Below are positions 34,560 through 46,200 of a DNA stretch of 64,000 bases, piece after piece. The first letter of the stretch is position 1. Each line of letters starts with the position of its first letter. The translations under genes were made by a program, and so were the position numbers. Source of the stretch: Phaffia rhodozyma (lineage: Eukaryota; Basidiomycota; Tremellomycetes; Cystofilobasidiales; Mrakiaceae); NCBI GenBank assembly GCA_014706385.1, contig JACGZH010000006.1:744001-808000 (forward strand). Reading direction: 5' to 3'. Below the pieces are notes generated by a model. It did no database searches, had not been told where the DNA came from, and saw nothing but the letters and a program-made list of their open reading frames with translations.

Positions 34560-35946
34560 CGCGTTTTCCTAAAGTACACGATCTATATGTCCTCCTCTCA
34601 GCAAGACGTCTTTCTGTGTCCACCGATAGACAACTTGTGATCATTCGAGCTCCTGATCCAGTCTCATTGCCTTCCAGGGTGAACTCTCCTGGTGTTTGTT
34701 GAGCTGTCTGTTACGACGCCAGATGCTCCTTTGTATTTTTCACGGGACTATCGTGTTCCTTCTACCTCTTCTCACCTACTCTTATCCCTTCTATGTCTGC
34801 CAAGATTCAGACATTAGTGGAAGAAGTTAAATCTTGAACTGGAATACTCTCGATTCAAAGTCGTCCATCTCGGGGTTTTGATACCACCATTTCATTCGAA
34901 CTTAATTCGATCTTCGTTCTCTCCGGTCTCCTCCTGGTTGATTACCCAGAGTCAGATCTCATTTAGACTACTGTTTCAGCATCTGGATATCAAGAGAAAA
35001 TACGATGCTTGAAAGGATAGACCAGAATGCTTATCGGCTGAAACTCCAGGGCTTCGCGCGCCTTACATGCCTTCAATTGAACAGGTTGACATACATAAAT
35101 GCACTATTGCTAGTTGCTTCTTCGAGCACAAGAGGCTAGCTTCTAAGACGCAGAGGCTTTCCAAGCTTGACTTCAAGAGGGTCAGCAGACGAACTGAGGA
35201 GATGGGATGACCTGACGGGTCATCAAGAGTTTAGGATACACGCATCTTCGAGCGCTCTACAAATCGAAGTTTGAAATCCTCTCGTCAGCTGTTCCAGAAA
35301 CGGAAAACCTAGGTCGTATAAGCAGAGGCCAAGTATGACGGGGAGTGATATTCTCTTTTCGCTTGATTTGCAACTGAGCTTTCCAACAATTGCCAATGAT
35401 CGAGAAGCTAGACTCATCTTTGAACCGCTCGTTGTGTTTCAAGAATTGTGTAGGACGTAGATCTACGTGAACCTGTTTCTTCCTCCGGACCAGAAATTCA
35501 AAATCAACTGTTATAGTGCACGGGATTCTACCGGACATAGAATTCACACTCATCAATCCGTTTTTCTCATTCTGACAGTGCTGTAATCAATCGAGATAGC
35601 AGTGCTTGTTGGAGGGAGATATTCATCCTTCATCTCATCTACCAACCCTCCCTTGCCAATTATCTAGAGTCACTGAGCATGAGCTTACTCTGAATGTCGA
35701 AATAGTTCCCTACGACGAGCGCAAGGTGGAGACTGAAGAGTTTAGGAAGATCACTGACTGCGAAGGCGACAGAAGACGATTTTCCCAGAAGGGAAAACGA
35801 CTGTCTCTTTCTTCCCGTTCTTGGAGCTTCTCGACTTCACATTCCTTCAGGAAGCCAGTATCAATCAGAGCGTACAGGAACTTGATGTATTCATACACGA
35901 TGAAGAACTAAAAGATGAAGAGGAGCCAGAGGTAATCCGCATCTGA
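34560..35946 (+). pseudogene. Decayed coding remnants, family not recognised
   Basis: Several protein-like stretches lie in order on the plus strand but in shifting frames, with stops between them. They are DLYVLLSARRLSVSTDRQL and SLPSRVNSPG (about 34580-34690), a one-base shift into VFVELSVTTPDAPLYF (about 34694-34780), KDRPECLSAETPGLRAPYMP onward (about 35013-35208), MTGSDILFSLDLQLSFPT (35335 on), ELTLNVEIVPYDERKVETEE (about 35670-35745), and KTTVSFFPFLELLDFTFLQE through HDEELKDEEEPEVIRI with stop at 35946. Some of the frame changes could be introns, but several lack plausible splice sites. Minus-strand frames at 35223-35556 are a rival reading. I could not name the family. Confidence 0.45.
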
Positions 35947-36142
35947 TATGGAAAGTATTGTCAGTGTTGTTGGTGGACTTATTAATTATTTCGCCTTTAC
36001 CATGTTCGATATCGATACTCTAGAGTTGCTTATTTACATTCATTTGGTCTTATGTTCCTAACAAACAGGTTTCACTTGAGCGAAGGATGATGGTTCATTA
36101 GAAAAAACCCTTGCACGTAGCTAAAGAAGTTTCGGTTGCTTC

Positions 36143-36693
36143 TTACAACTCGCGATCCTCTACCTGCTCTTCTGCATGGGGTTTCCAGACCATCATCGGT
36201 AGACAACGTAACCATCGTTCTGCCTCATGAGGCTCCGCCGGTATCTTCCATTTGTGTCCCTGGCGATGATGACTGGCGCTGAACCCATACATCTGACACA
36301 ACAATTAGATCGAGCTGCATGAACTCAGTTCTCTAACCGAACTTACCAGGTGTTTTGCTGGGACCAAACCGACAACGAACTAAGATATCAGAAGGTCTAC
36401 TCGTCCATGCTGACCGGCGATCATCCCTTGCAACGTCCTTTCAACCACGATCTCAGTCACCTTGAGCACCTCCGTTGATGCCTCATGTAGCTACTCCTCT
36501 AGATTCCAGACTCTGTCACCCCAGGATTGGGATAGGTGTGTCCATTCAGCTGAACACAAATACGGGATCACCATTAACCTAGCCTCTCAAGGTCAAGCAG
36601 ATCAGCGACATTTCCGATATGCACTCGAGACGAGAAGAAGCATTGTCCAGATTTGACAGGTGAGAGATTGTTAGGTAGATTCGGGAAGATCAT
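36143..36693 (-). pseudogene. Broken or unusually spliced gene with in-frame TAGs
   Basis: On the minus strand one frame reads LHEASTEVLKVTEIVVERTL, then QGMIAGQHGRVDLLIS, a TAG, FVVGLVPAKHL, a 54-base intron with perfect GTAAGT and CAG ends (36293-36346), then MYGFSASHHRQGHKWKIPAE and EAERWLRCLPMMVWKPHAEE to a stop at 36143. A second TAG precedes LHEAST. A further open stretch upstream (start 36693, MIFPNLPNNLSPVKSGQ to LLDLERL) would need a 29-base intron, too short to be normal. Both TAGs are followed by a plausible exon, so they may instead be 3' splice sites, for example an 81-base intron from GTGACT to CTTAG. Either reading is possible, and the family is unknown. Confidence 0.5.
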
Positions 36694-37045
36694 GGTTCTA
36701 GACGCAGGGGTGTAAGATGCCGGATTCAGTCGGTTAAAACAGCAGGGTTAGCGAAAGGTGTTACTCCGGGCATTGTGGCCCCAAGATCAGACAAACAGTT
36801 AATTCAGGCAATTCAACTAGCTGGTCGGATGCAACCGTCAAACGCTCAGTCTTGCAGTATTTAGTGATTCCTGTACCCTTGGGGATAGTTTAAGATTATG
36901 GAAAAATAAGTTTATATATGTCGGCTGTTCTGAAAAAGCGAACATTTTCTAAGAAAAAGATTCCGTCTCTTCTCCTTCATCTTCCCCTGTGATTTGCTGA
37001 ATTCACACCACGAAAGAAAGTCTTCTTTATATCTCCCAGGTGAGT
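36694..37045. other. Intergenic
   Basis: Between the remnant gene and the eIF3k 3' end. A minus-strand TATA-like ATATATAAAC lies near 36913-36922. No gene is supported. Confidence 0.5.
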
Positions 37046-38674
37046 TTACCTCTGTCCGGCGGCAATGACCTTGGTCAACTCTATATATATTGAAAGAATG
37101 CAGATGTTGTATCGAAGGGTAAGGTTAAACAGGTTAGCAAGTGAGATAAGGAACGTCCCTCTCTTCTTTCGCCATTTTTTATACCGACTAAGGAAGAAGA
37201 AAGGAGAAATACTGACGGTTCAATTCAACGTTCTCCCTGACAGTCTTTCCCTTGACATCGTTGTCCTCGTTCTGACCGATCGTGACCACATCTCCCTCGA
37301 TCGTCCACTTGAGCTCAGAAGTGATAAACTTGTTCAACTCGTCACCCGACAAGTCAAGCCACTTTCCGAGAAGTGAGGAAGAAATTCGCTGGTTCGTCGA
37401 TGCCACGGCCTTGGAAACAACATCGGTTCGAATAAGCTTGGCGAACAAAGGGTGCTCAGCCAACTGGTTTTGACGAAGGACTACCAGAAGAAGGAAGTGT
37501 GAGGGTATGATGGTTTAGTCAGGTGCACTTCTCGCGTTTCTGGCCTAATTTTAAAGAGGAAAACTGACTGGTAGCAGCCTCCTCGTCTCCGTTCAACAAC
37601 TTCCAGAACTGGCTGAACTGGCACGTGCGCAACAGCGAGTGAGCCTTGGTAAGGAACTCAAGCAAAGCCGGCAAGTGACCCTCCATCTCGTCCTCCTCTT
37701 CCGAAGCAGGAACAGAGAACTGACAGCACCACGTCATAAGTATCGTAAGGCATCAAGAGGTTGCCAACACGTTTGGTTCTAGGTCAGTGAAGGAATGAGA
37801 GGAGAATACGGAATGAAGATTTGCATTCAAAAAAAGAACCAACCGCTCGATCTCCAATAAGAGCAACAGAGAGTCCAAAATCAGGCCCAGGGGTAGCGAT
37901 GAGAGTCTTGAGAAGGATGTGAACGAGAACATCGGTGTTGAGGAGGTTGGGGTTGAACTGATATCTAATTTTCATCCAGTCCCCGCCCAGTCGCAAGAGA
38001 CATTCCGTTTCAACCCGGCCAAACGTCAAATAGCGGTATGATTAGCTTGACAATATACATATCTCTTTGTGCAGAAAATATAGAATCTAACTAAGAAGGA
38101 GAAAAACGCACAACTTCAAGGTAGCTAAGTTAGCGAGGCAGTCGTATGAGCCGCTCTTGACCTGATCGTAAAGGTAGTCCTCCAGGAAAGACACGTTGGC
38201 CGGGTTGTATCGATCTGAACGCCAGGAAAGAACAGAATGATTAGATCCAAGAGTCAGAGAACATAAACCAGAGATCAAAAATGGAAGATTCCACTCCCGA
38301 ATGCATTCGAGAGGCAAACAAAGACAAATGAAAAGTGGATATGCAGCCAAGAGAAAGACATAACCACGCTGATATATATTCAGAGGTCTGGTCTGATACG
38401 TGATCCCATCGATCCAGTTTCTTCCTGGCTCCTCATGCGTACATCTGGAAGTCTTTTTTCCCGGCTTCCTGAAGCTACCTTTAAGATACCATACCATATC
38501 TGGCCGAAGAAGACGACGGACGAGATACGCAGAAGAGAGGGAAAAAGAAAGAGAGAATGAAAGCGACTCACCGACACCAGCGATCAAATCATCAATCTCT
38601 ACCGGTCGAGCAGCAGGCTTAACCCACTCGCTAGTCGACGAAGGATACACGGTTCGGTCTGCGACAGAAGGCAT
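37046..38674 (-). CDS. EIF3K: Translation initiation factor eIF3 subunit K
   Basis: A small PCI/CSN8-type subunit of the eIF3 complex. The start at 38674 gives MPSVADRTVYPSSTSEWVKP and ARPVEIDDLIAGVG. Next exons read DRYNPANVSFLEDYLYDQVK, YQFNPNLLNTDVLVHILLKT, and PALLEFLTKAHSLLRTCQFS with QFWKLLNGDEEAAT. The winged-helix part ISSSLLGKWLDLSGDELNKF and WTIEGDVVTIGQNEDNDVKG follows. The last exon, joined across a GTCAGT...TAG intron, adds QLTKVIAAGQR and stop at 37046, the usual eIF3k ending. About seven exons. Identification is secure. Confidence 0.95.
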
Positions 38675-39043
38675 GGCGATATGTTGATAGTCGTGATAGT
38701 GGGTGATGGTTCTGTTTCAAGACTGAGGGTGAGGATGGAGGATGAGGAAAGACTGAGTGCCGGGGCTGGGTAGAGGAACAAAATTACATGTAATGGTTAC
38801 AGTCGCGAACGCGTAACCAAATACGGAATGTCTTCATCGTCTCCTACGGTTATGAGCGTCTGTGGAACGGCATCGCTTCGTCGGATGAGTTCTTTGTTCA
38901 TCAGTTTGCTGTTGCAGTGTTTTCAGTTTCGCTGCCGGTAGTAGAACGGCTGGGTTTATGTGCATAAGAATCATTTAAAGTTTTCGGATCGAATCATTTA
39001 TCAAAAGAGTTTGCCACATGGGTACGATTGTGTTATCGATCAA
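38675..39043. other. Intergenic: eIF3k promoter and GT18-like 3' flank
   Basis: TGGTTAC at 38794-38800 and GCGTAACC at 38811-38818 lie 120-145 bases upstream of the eIF3k ATG. No gene seen. Confidence 0.5.
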
Positions 39044-41100
39044 TCAGTTATGTACCCCGGGCAGCGCTCTCCATTTCTTCCACCAGTCCACGTCCTCCAC
39101 CATTCGCTTAACCCTCTCCTTAACCCCTTCCTCTCTCATTCGAGGCAGGATGTATCGGTCTATCGGAGCGTTCATCGCCTGGTGAATCGCTTCGCCCAAG
39201 GCCTTTTCATCATGTTGTCGCTATCAATTGGCCGTCAGATTACAGAGGAAACGATATACGGAAAAGAGAGATCAGTTCTATATACTGTATATATAAAGGC
39301 GACCAAAACAAGACATCGAAAGATGGTCACTTACCACATGATATACATGCGGAGGGTTCAGTTCGATGAGACCGTTGTGCTGCGTGACCCATTTATCTCG
39401 ATCCTCTGGATCATCATGGTCCCACTGTCTGATTGGGTTAATGAAAGGCACACCCAAACAGAGTGCTTCGTAGGGGCTGTTAAAGATTCGTAACACATGA
39501 GTAATGCGCATAGGGACATCAGCAACAAGCTTTGACATCCAATTTGATTCTGAGTGATCAAAAGAGAGAGAGCAGAAAGATGACAGGATAAAACACGAAC
39601 GTAGGTGAGATGATGGGGTTTCCGACGCCAACGAGTACTTTACTTTTGGCCATCTCCTGGATAAAGTCTTCTCGGTCTAGCAATCCCAAATTCGTGATTC
39701 CTTCTATTTGAGGAGGAGAATCCGCTCGATTACCGTGTTGGCGCATAAACCCTCCTACAAAGGTTACGTTGACTAGGCGTTGAATGGTTGGGAAAGACGA
39801 GGTTGACCAAGTACTGTTCTTGTCAGAGGAAACGCAACCAAGGATATTGATACAAGGGGTCAGCCGAATATTTTACAACCAACGATGAGCATTTTTTAGG
39901 CGGAAGTAGGTAAGAACAAGACGGACGCTTCTGAGTTTGTCAAGTACGAATCGAACTATCAACGAGCAAAGAGATAACAGAGTTGAATATCATTTTCAAT
40001 CCATTCCTTAGGACTCTTCGTATCTGAAGAACTTGTGCTTACCTTGGCGAACATGTAAGCTCGGTCGTCACGCTTCTCCCACGGAACGACAGGCTCCTTC
40101 AGACACACTTTTTCAATAGAATAACCTAAATACCGAGCCTCGGTGTTGATCTGTGAGTGGTAGTGGTATGGCTCTGGAGACAACGTCCAGGCTGAGCCTA
40201 GAGGATGGGCCGGAGTGGGGAAGAAATACATCGAAAAAATCTGTTTTGAACGAGAACGAGGTATCCGGCCCGTGCATAACAAGGATGGTTTGAATATACA
40301 TGTCCTAAGGCAATATTGAGACGATTTTATCAAACCGTACTTTCCAGATAGGAATTCCTCTCGTGTTATCTGGCCCTTCCAAACAGCTCCCTTTAGATCC
40401 CCACCGACTGTCCTCCACGCACTTGTCGACCTCGTCCCTAGTCTTGATTACCGTTGTCACCGCGCCTGAAAGTCCGGAATACCATTCGTTTGTCTCCTCC
40501 GCGCTCTCACTTATCAGTACGGTGTAGCCCAGGGAATCAAACGCCGTCAACACGCTTGATGCCCAAATATGCTCCCCATCGTTCCCTCCCCCTAACGACC
40601 ATCGGAAATAATCTGCTTCAAGAATGACGACCTTGCCTTTGGACGTGTTTTCACACAACCGTTCTGGATCCATCACACACTTGTGAAGTGAGATAAACGT
40701 TTGCGCATTTCGAGCTTTCCAGGGCTTGAATTGATCGTTCGGGGAAGGCTCCGGTGGGTTATCAGAGAGGTTCACTAAATGGGTCTTCTGAAGAGGAGTC
40801 AAATGAGCGATTGAGGGATGCCTCGGAGGTGGAAGACTCGGGGCGTAGGAAAGAGGGGGTTGAAGAGCCCACGCTGGCACGTTTCGTCTACGAAAGAGTT
40901 TTGAGCGGAGTGAAAAGACGACACAAAGGAGGCAGAATAGAGTATATGGCAAGATGATGTAGCTACGAGAGCAAGGCAGGTAAGTAGGCAATGAATCAAA
41001 AGCGCAGGTATGAGCAAAAGACGCAGCGTGATAAACTTAAGCATAGCATGGATATTCAATCTCACCAAATCCCTTTCTTGTTTTGTCTAGAGAACAACAT
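39044..41100 (-). CDS. MGAT5-like (GT18) glycosyltransferase, type II membrane protein
   Basis: A probable Golgi N-acetylglucosaminyltransferase-like enzyme. Exon 1 (start 41100) encodes MLFSRQNKKGI and joins across a GTGAGA...TAG intron to CYIILPYTLFCLLCVVFSLR, a short basic tail plus signal anchor. The luminal part has WALQPPLSYAPSLPPPRHPS, VVILEADYFRWSLGGGNDGE and WASSVLTAFDSLGYTVLISE. PVVPWEKRDDRAYMFAK follows. The C-terminal half resembles the family 18 donor-binding region: ITNLGLLDREDFIQEMAKSK, VLVGVGNPIISPT, then PYEALCLGVPFINPIRQWD and HNGLIELNPPHVYHV. The last exon ends VDWWKKWRALPGVHN at 39044. Substrate and linkage cannot be read from sequence. The family call rests on this C-terminal pattern. 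Confidence 0.8.
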
Positions 41101-41535
41101 GATTGACCGATGCCACGAAAGTCACTCGAGTATCGTTGATGATGGTTCTATATTAAATTCAACGGGCGGAAGGCGTTCGTTCCTTTTTGGTTGATAGTAT
41201 GAATGATAGTTCGAATCTGATTCCTCCGGGTACAATTTTATAAGCAAGGAGTAGCTACCTTTTCCCTTAATATGGCCCGATACTTCCTGCTATCTGACTC
41301 CACAAAGCGATGCTATCTAGCTGATGGTCGATTGCTGGTTGTTTGGTGATTAGTCCCAGTCAACAGAAACTTGTTAGTTGTACTCCGGGATCGTCACAAT
41401 TACTGCGTGTGGCGCTTGATGGTCACGTGACTTAGGCAGGGGATCCAACTTGAATAGTCGCTTGCCCATTAGCCTTGCTTCGTCACTATATCCATTGACT
41501 CCTACTCATTGCTTACACACTCTGCAGCATTTGTC
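41101..41535. promoter_or_regulatory. Divergent promoter, GT18-like / NBP35
   Basis: 435 bases between opposing start codons, with GTCACGTGAC at 41422-41431, about 105 bases before the NBP35 ATG. Nothing else stands out. Confidence 0.55.
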
Positions 41536-42770
41536 ATGTCCACACTACCAATAGAAAGTCAACTTACAGTTCCTCCTCCAGAAGCTTGTCCTGTGAGTGC
41601 TTGGACCAAGCCTGTCTCTTGTATTATCCTACGAGGTAAGCCCACAGAGCTAACCTCGTTATGTGCTTAATCCGTCTCTCCACTTTAGGGGACTGAATCC
41701 GAACTGGCCGGTAAAAGCTCAGCTTGCGACGGATGTCCCAATCAAGCAGTCTGCGCTTCGGATGTTCCCAAGCTTCCCGACCCAGATCTTCCGGCTATCA
41801 AGAGTCGAATGGATGTGATTAAGAAAAAGATCTTGGTGCTCAGTGGAAAAGGTGGAGTTGGTAAGAGCACATTCAGCTCTGGACTTGGTTGGGCATTGAG
41901 TGCGGATGAGGATGTGCAGGTAGGTCTTTATATTCCATTTTGTTCTCTCGGACATTTTCAATCCAAACTGTCGCTCATTTTCTGCTTTCTTGAAAATGAA
42001 ATAGACCGGTCTGCTTGATATCGACATATGTGGACCCTCCCTTCCCCACCTGCTCGGACTTCAAAACGAGAGTCTTCACACATCAGCCTCCGGCTGGTCA
42101 CCGATTTATCTCACTCCGAATCTATCTTGTATCTCCATTGGATTTCTTCTCCCTTCCACGGACGCTGCTATCATCTGGAGAGGTCCTAAGAAGAACCAGA
42201 TGATCAAACAGTTTCTCAAAGACGTCGATTGGGGGGACTCGCTCGATTACCTCGTCGTCGACACTCCTCCTGGTACATCTGACGAACATCTGAGCGTCGT
42301 CCAATACATGAAAGAAGGTGGTATTGACGGAGCCGTTCTAGTGACAACACCTCAAGAGGTCAGTTTACAGGACGTGAGGAAGGAATTAGACTTTTGTAGA
42401 AAGGTGGGAATCAAGGTGTTGGGAGTGGTCGAGAACATGTCAGGCTTTGTCTGTCCGAGCTGTAACGGCAAATCAGACGTTTTCTTTCCATCCACGGGTG
42501 GCGCTAAGGCGTTGGCTGAAGAAGGTCCGTATTGTGGTCTTCTCTGATAAATGAGTTTGGCCGTTGACACATCATTTTACTTACCCCCTTCCGCCTGCTT
42601 TCTTATCGTGTTGATCTCCAACTCGCCCAGCCGGAATCACTTTTTTGGGATCTATCCCATTGGACCCTCGCATTGGGAAATCATGTGACTACGGAGTCTC
42701 CTTCTTGGAGGAATATCCAGATTCGCCAGCTACCCAGCGATATATAGAGATTGTTGATAGTCAGTCTTGA
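41536..42770 (+). CDS. NBP35: Cytosolic Fe-S cluster assembly ATPase NBP35 (NUBP1)
   Basis: A P-loop scaffold that assembles 4Fe-4S clusters for cytosolic and nuclear proteins. Exon 1 (41536) encodes [19 protein letters not shown]. It joins across GTGAGT...TAG to [20 protein letters not shown]. This gives the diagnostic N-terminal C-x13-C-x2-C-x5-C motif. The deviant Walker A GKGGVGKS follows, then [31 protein letters not shown], and the bridging CPSC in [14 protein letters not shown]. The last exon reads [20 protein letters not shown] and ends EIVDSQS (TGA at 42770). All expected motifs are intact. It is Nbp35 rather than Cfd1 because of the N-terminal cluster. Confidence 0.97.
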
Positions 42771-43259
42771 TCCTTTCTTTCTATCTCTCTCCCCACCCTA
42801 GTGATGCTAATCGATAACGTTACTATACGCCTTGTTCGTATATACATTGCAATCATGTCGCCATCTACAGAAATTCGAGAGGCTCTGGGTCCGATATAAT
42901 CCCCACTCTCTGTTTCCTCCATCTTCGTGCTTTGTTTGTATCACTATCCTATATAAGTCTTAGAACGTGCTTTCGTATTCGTCTTTCCTTCTTTCTACTC
43001 TAATACTCTGTGCGTACAAGCAACACACAACAAGGTCTTTGCTCTGTGCAGAACATACGCAGATAGGTCTTGTCAAGTAGAAAGAGGGAGAAAGTGTGCA
43101 GGGTTCAACATCATCGCCTGTCAATGAATATATCATCATATTGTACTAAACGCGCTCCTCGTGCCCAGAAACATTCTATCATGTTCCGTAAGGTTGAGAC
43201 GGGAGGAGGCGAGACGATCCAGGATGAAAACATGATAGCGGTATAGAATTGTAATGTAA
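42771..43259. other. Convergent intergenic region
   Basis: 3' flanks of NBP35 and the mitochondrial-looking orphan. AT-leaning sequence, no gene seen. Confidence 0.5.
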
Positions 43260-46200
43260 CTATCTGTCCTTATGAAGGCTATCAGACTTAGAGTTGTCGC
43301 TCTTGGTGTACTCAGCCGAGTGGCCTGATATCGGTTTACGGGGATTCTGAAAGAACAAGAAAAAGAAAACGAAGGAGAGAAATATAGTATGAGAGAAGGC
43401 TTAATATCAAGCGAATCTCGAGAGCTGCACTTCGTGGTATTTGGTCATAACGATCAATATCGCACCTTGGTTTCATTTGACTAAACGTAGACGAACCGGA
43501 CGAGGAGACATTCAGAGGGAGAAGAGTCATGTTATCAACTCATCCGCACCCTGAATAAGAAGAAGCTGAACGTAACGATGCTAACACACCTTGAAGCGTT
43601 TGTTGCCCTCTTTCAACCTTCCGAAGTGAGGATCATCGTCAGGAAAGAGGAACGGAGGGTGATAGGGAACAGTCGGAGGGTTGTTTAATACTGCATCTGG
43701 ATGGACTGCGTAGTGTTTTTGGTCTGTATTTGGTCGATATTGAGGAACAATCATCTGTAGTGGGTTTTTGCTCTGAGTAGATGATGGTGATGATTTTCTC
43801 CCGTCCGAGCTCATTGGTGTCTAAGGGAGAACCCAAAGCAAGATAAGAGAGAAAAAATATGTCCGTCAGATACGATATTAAGACATTACATAGGGATATG
43901 TACTGTGACAGAAAATCATACCCAGATCTTGCCAATATTAATACCCAAATTCTCGAGAAGATGCTGAAACAAAGTAAGCGTGAGGAAAAAAAAATTCAAG
44001 GAATATAAGGTCGACGTTCTGTCAGTCAGTGCTGGTTGACGAATGTGGAAAACCGACGAACATCTCGTTTGAGTTGAGCCATTTCCAGGGCGACCAACAA
44101 ATCGGCAACGGTAGTCGAACAACTAATCAAGGTGAGTTTGAGCAACATCTGATAAACCCAAGAAGGACCATGTGCACGAGAGAGTTGTATATCAATGTCA
44201 ACTGCACCACGTAACAAGGTTTTCTTGATGGAGCCATAGGAAACTCACTTCGAGACCTGCCATCCTGAAAAGCTTCTCGAACCTATGCTTTCCTACCACA
44301 GACATCAGAACCAATCCATTTTGCGGGCCAGTGGGAATCGAACAATCAATCTCATATTCCTGTATGAGTGACATAAGGTCTTTGTATCTCCATTGAGATC
44401 CGAACCCATCAACCTAACAAAGCAAATGCATTGCCGACAGGAGAAGATGTGTGGTAGATTTCAATTAGAATAGGCGTATGGTAGATATTAGTTTCGGAAC
44501 GCTGCTCACCCGGAGTTGATAGATAAGATTGTCGTCTCGAATTTTTTCCAAATGCAATCTCTGTTCTGCTTCGATTGTTAACTAATCAAGATTTTGAATT
44601 TGATGTAGAGCGTAGATTCAGTTGGCCATCCGTTGTTAAGAGCAGGAAGAGAAAAAAAAGATTCAACAGGAGCTAGCTTACCTGGTCGAATGCCTTGTCA
44701 TCATTCGAGTCATCTGCTGGCATGATGACGTTCTCAGACTTTGCGGGATACTCCTCGTAGCCCAGTTCCGCGACAGAGGTTACGTCAGATTTGGCTTTTT
44801 TATTTTTCCCGTACTTCAAAGCTTCGGCCAGTACTCTCTTGAGAACCAGTCTTTCTTCTTCAGTTGTAGTGCCAGTCGGCTCTGAATTTGATGAGAATAC
44901 TGAATTGTTGATACTCTCCCAGCTGGACGGAGGATCTGGTTTGGTAAGATTGGTGTCGGTTGAAAATGCACTGGTTGGTATTTCTGAGTGTTGTGCCGGG
45001 CTTTCCTCGGATGAGGGATGATTGGTTGATGAACGAGGACTGTCCTCAGAAAGAGGACCCGGATCGACACCCTTCAACACCAAAAGCGCACAGACAGCGT
45101 AAGAGAGCTATTTTCTGAAAGTACGGCTAGGAAGAATGAGAAAATAAACAAACTATATCCTCAGTCGGTCGGCGAACTCTCCTTCCCTTCCTCAAGAATT
45201 CATCATCTTCTTCGACAGACACATTAGTGGAATATTTCCGGATTCCGTACGAGAGGTTTGGAGAGTCTCTGATTGATGTTCGATGGCTTCTTCTGGAGAG
45301 AAACCCTTTGTCATTCTAGGGCCAAAGTTTTAGTTCAGGAGAGATTGCACAGTAAGCAAAGCCTTCCTTATTTTAAAGCGCAAGTATCGTCATGATGAAT
45401 TACCTGCAATACTCTTTTGTCTCCATTTGGCTCTCCAACAGGTAGTTTCTTATTGTACAAGATGTCTACGTTCAATGGCTGAAGCACTTTCTTGATATCT
45501 TCAGGAGTAACATCTCGAGGAAGGTCCATCGTCTAAAGGGGGAAAAGCCGATACGGTGAGTAATGATGACAACGGAATGTTCAAGAGCAGAACATAGAAT
45601 ACTGACGAAGCGCCATGAGGACTTCAGTGGACCAATCTGGGTCACAAGAACCTTTTTCTGATTAAAATCGTATTCAAAAGATGGTTCAATTAATTGACTC
45701 TGCGCAAAATATTAATCTGAAGGAAAGGTAGGTGACAAGTCTGACGAACTTGCATAAGTGTCAAGTTTCCATCAAGAGCTAGTATTCGTTGCAAACTGTG
45801 TTCTCCATTGAGAGCAACGAAAGCGCGACCATTCTGAATTTTGACGATCGAATTGACTCTGATGTCGAGCTCGTTGAATAGAGCTTTCAGTTCGCGCTTC
45901 GTCATCTGGGGAGGAAGGTGTTCGATCTACGTGAACGTGTAGTGGGAATATGCGCACAGGCATTTCGATAGACAATCTCAAATCAGAAGAGTCACGAATA
46001 CATGTCAGCTGTTGAAGATTTACCTACCAAGATATTGCATAACTCTCGGGCTTTCTCTTCAGATACGTTATTTGTATTCAGCGGCGCAGATGCTATATGT
46101 TTGTCGTTCTGAGTGTTCATATTAGATAACAGGCCAAACCTTAGTAACGGTTGATGCCATGATAAGATCATTGTGACGGCGCTCATGTTAAAGGTCTACA

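Noticed and set aside
35223..35556. Minus-strand frame of 99 codons with a MATH-like feel (SFSIIGNCWKAQLQIKR)
   Set aside because: The resemblance is too weak, and plus-strand fragments fit the surrounding remnants better. Kept as a rival reading in the pseudogene entry.
44325..44350. A tRNA B-box-like word (GTTCGATTCCC) on the minus strand
   Set aside because: It lies inside a well-supported exon of the 43260-46633 gene, with no matching A-box, acceptor stem or T-rich terminator at tRNA spacing.
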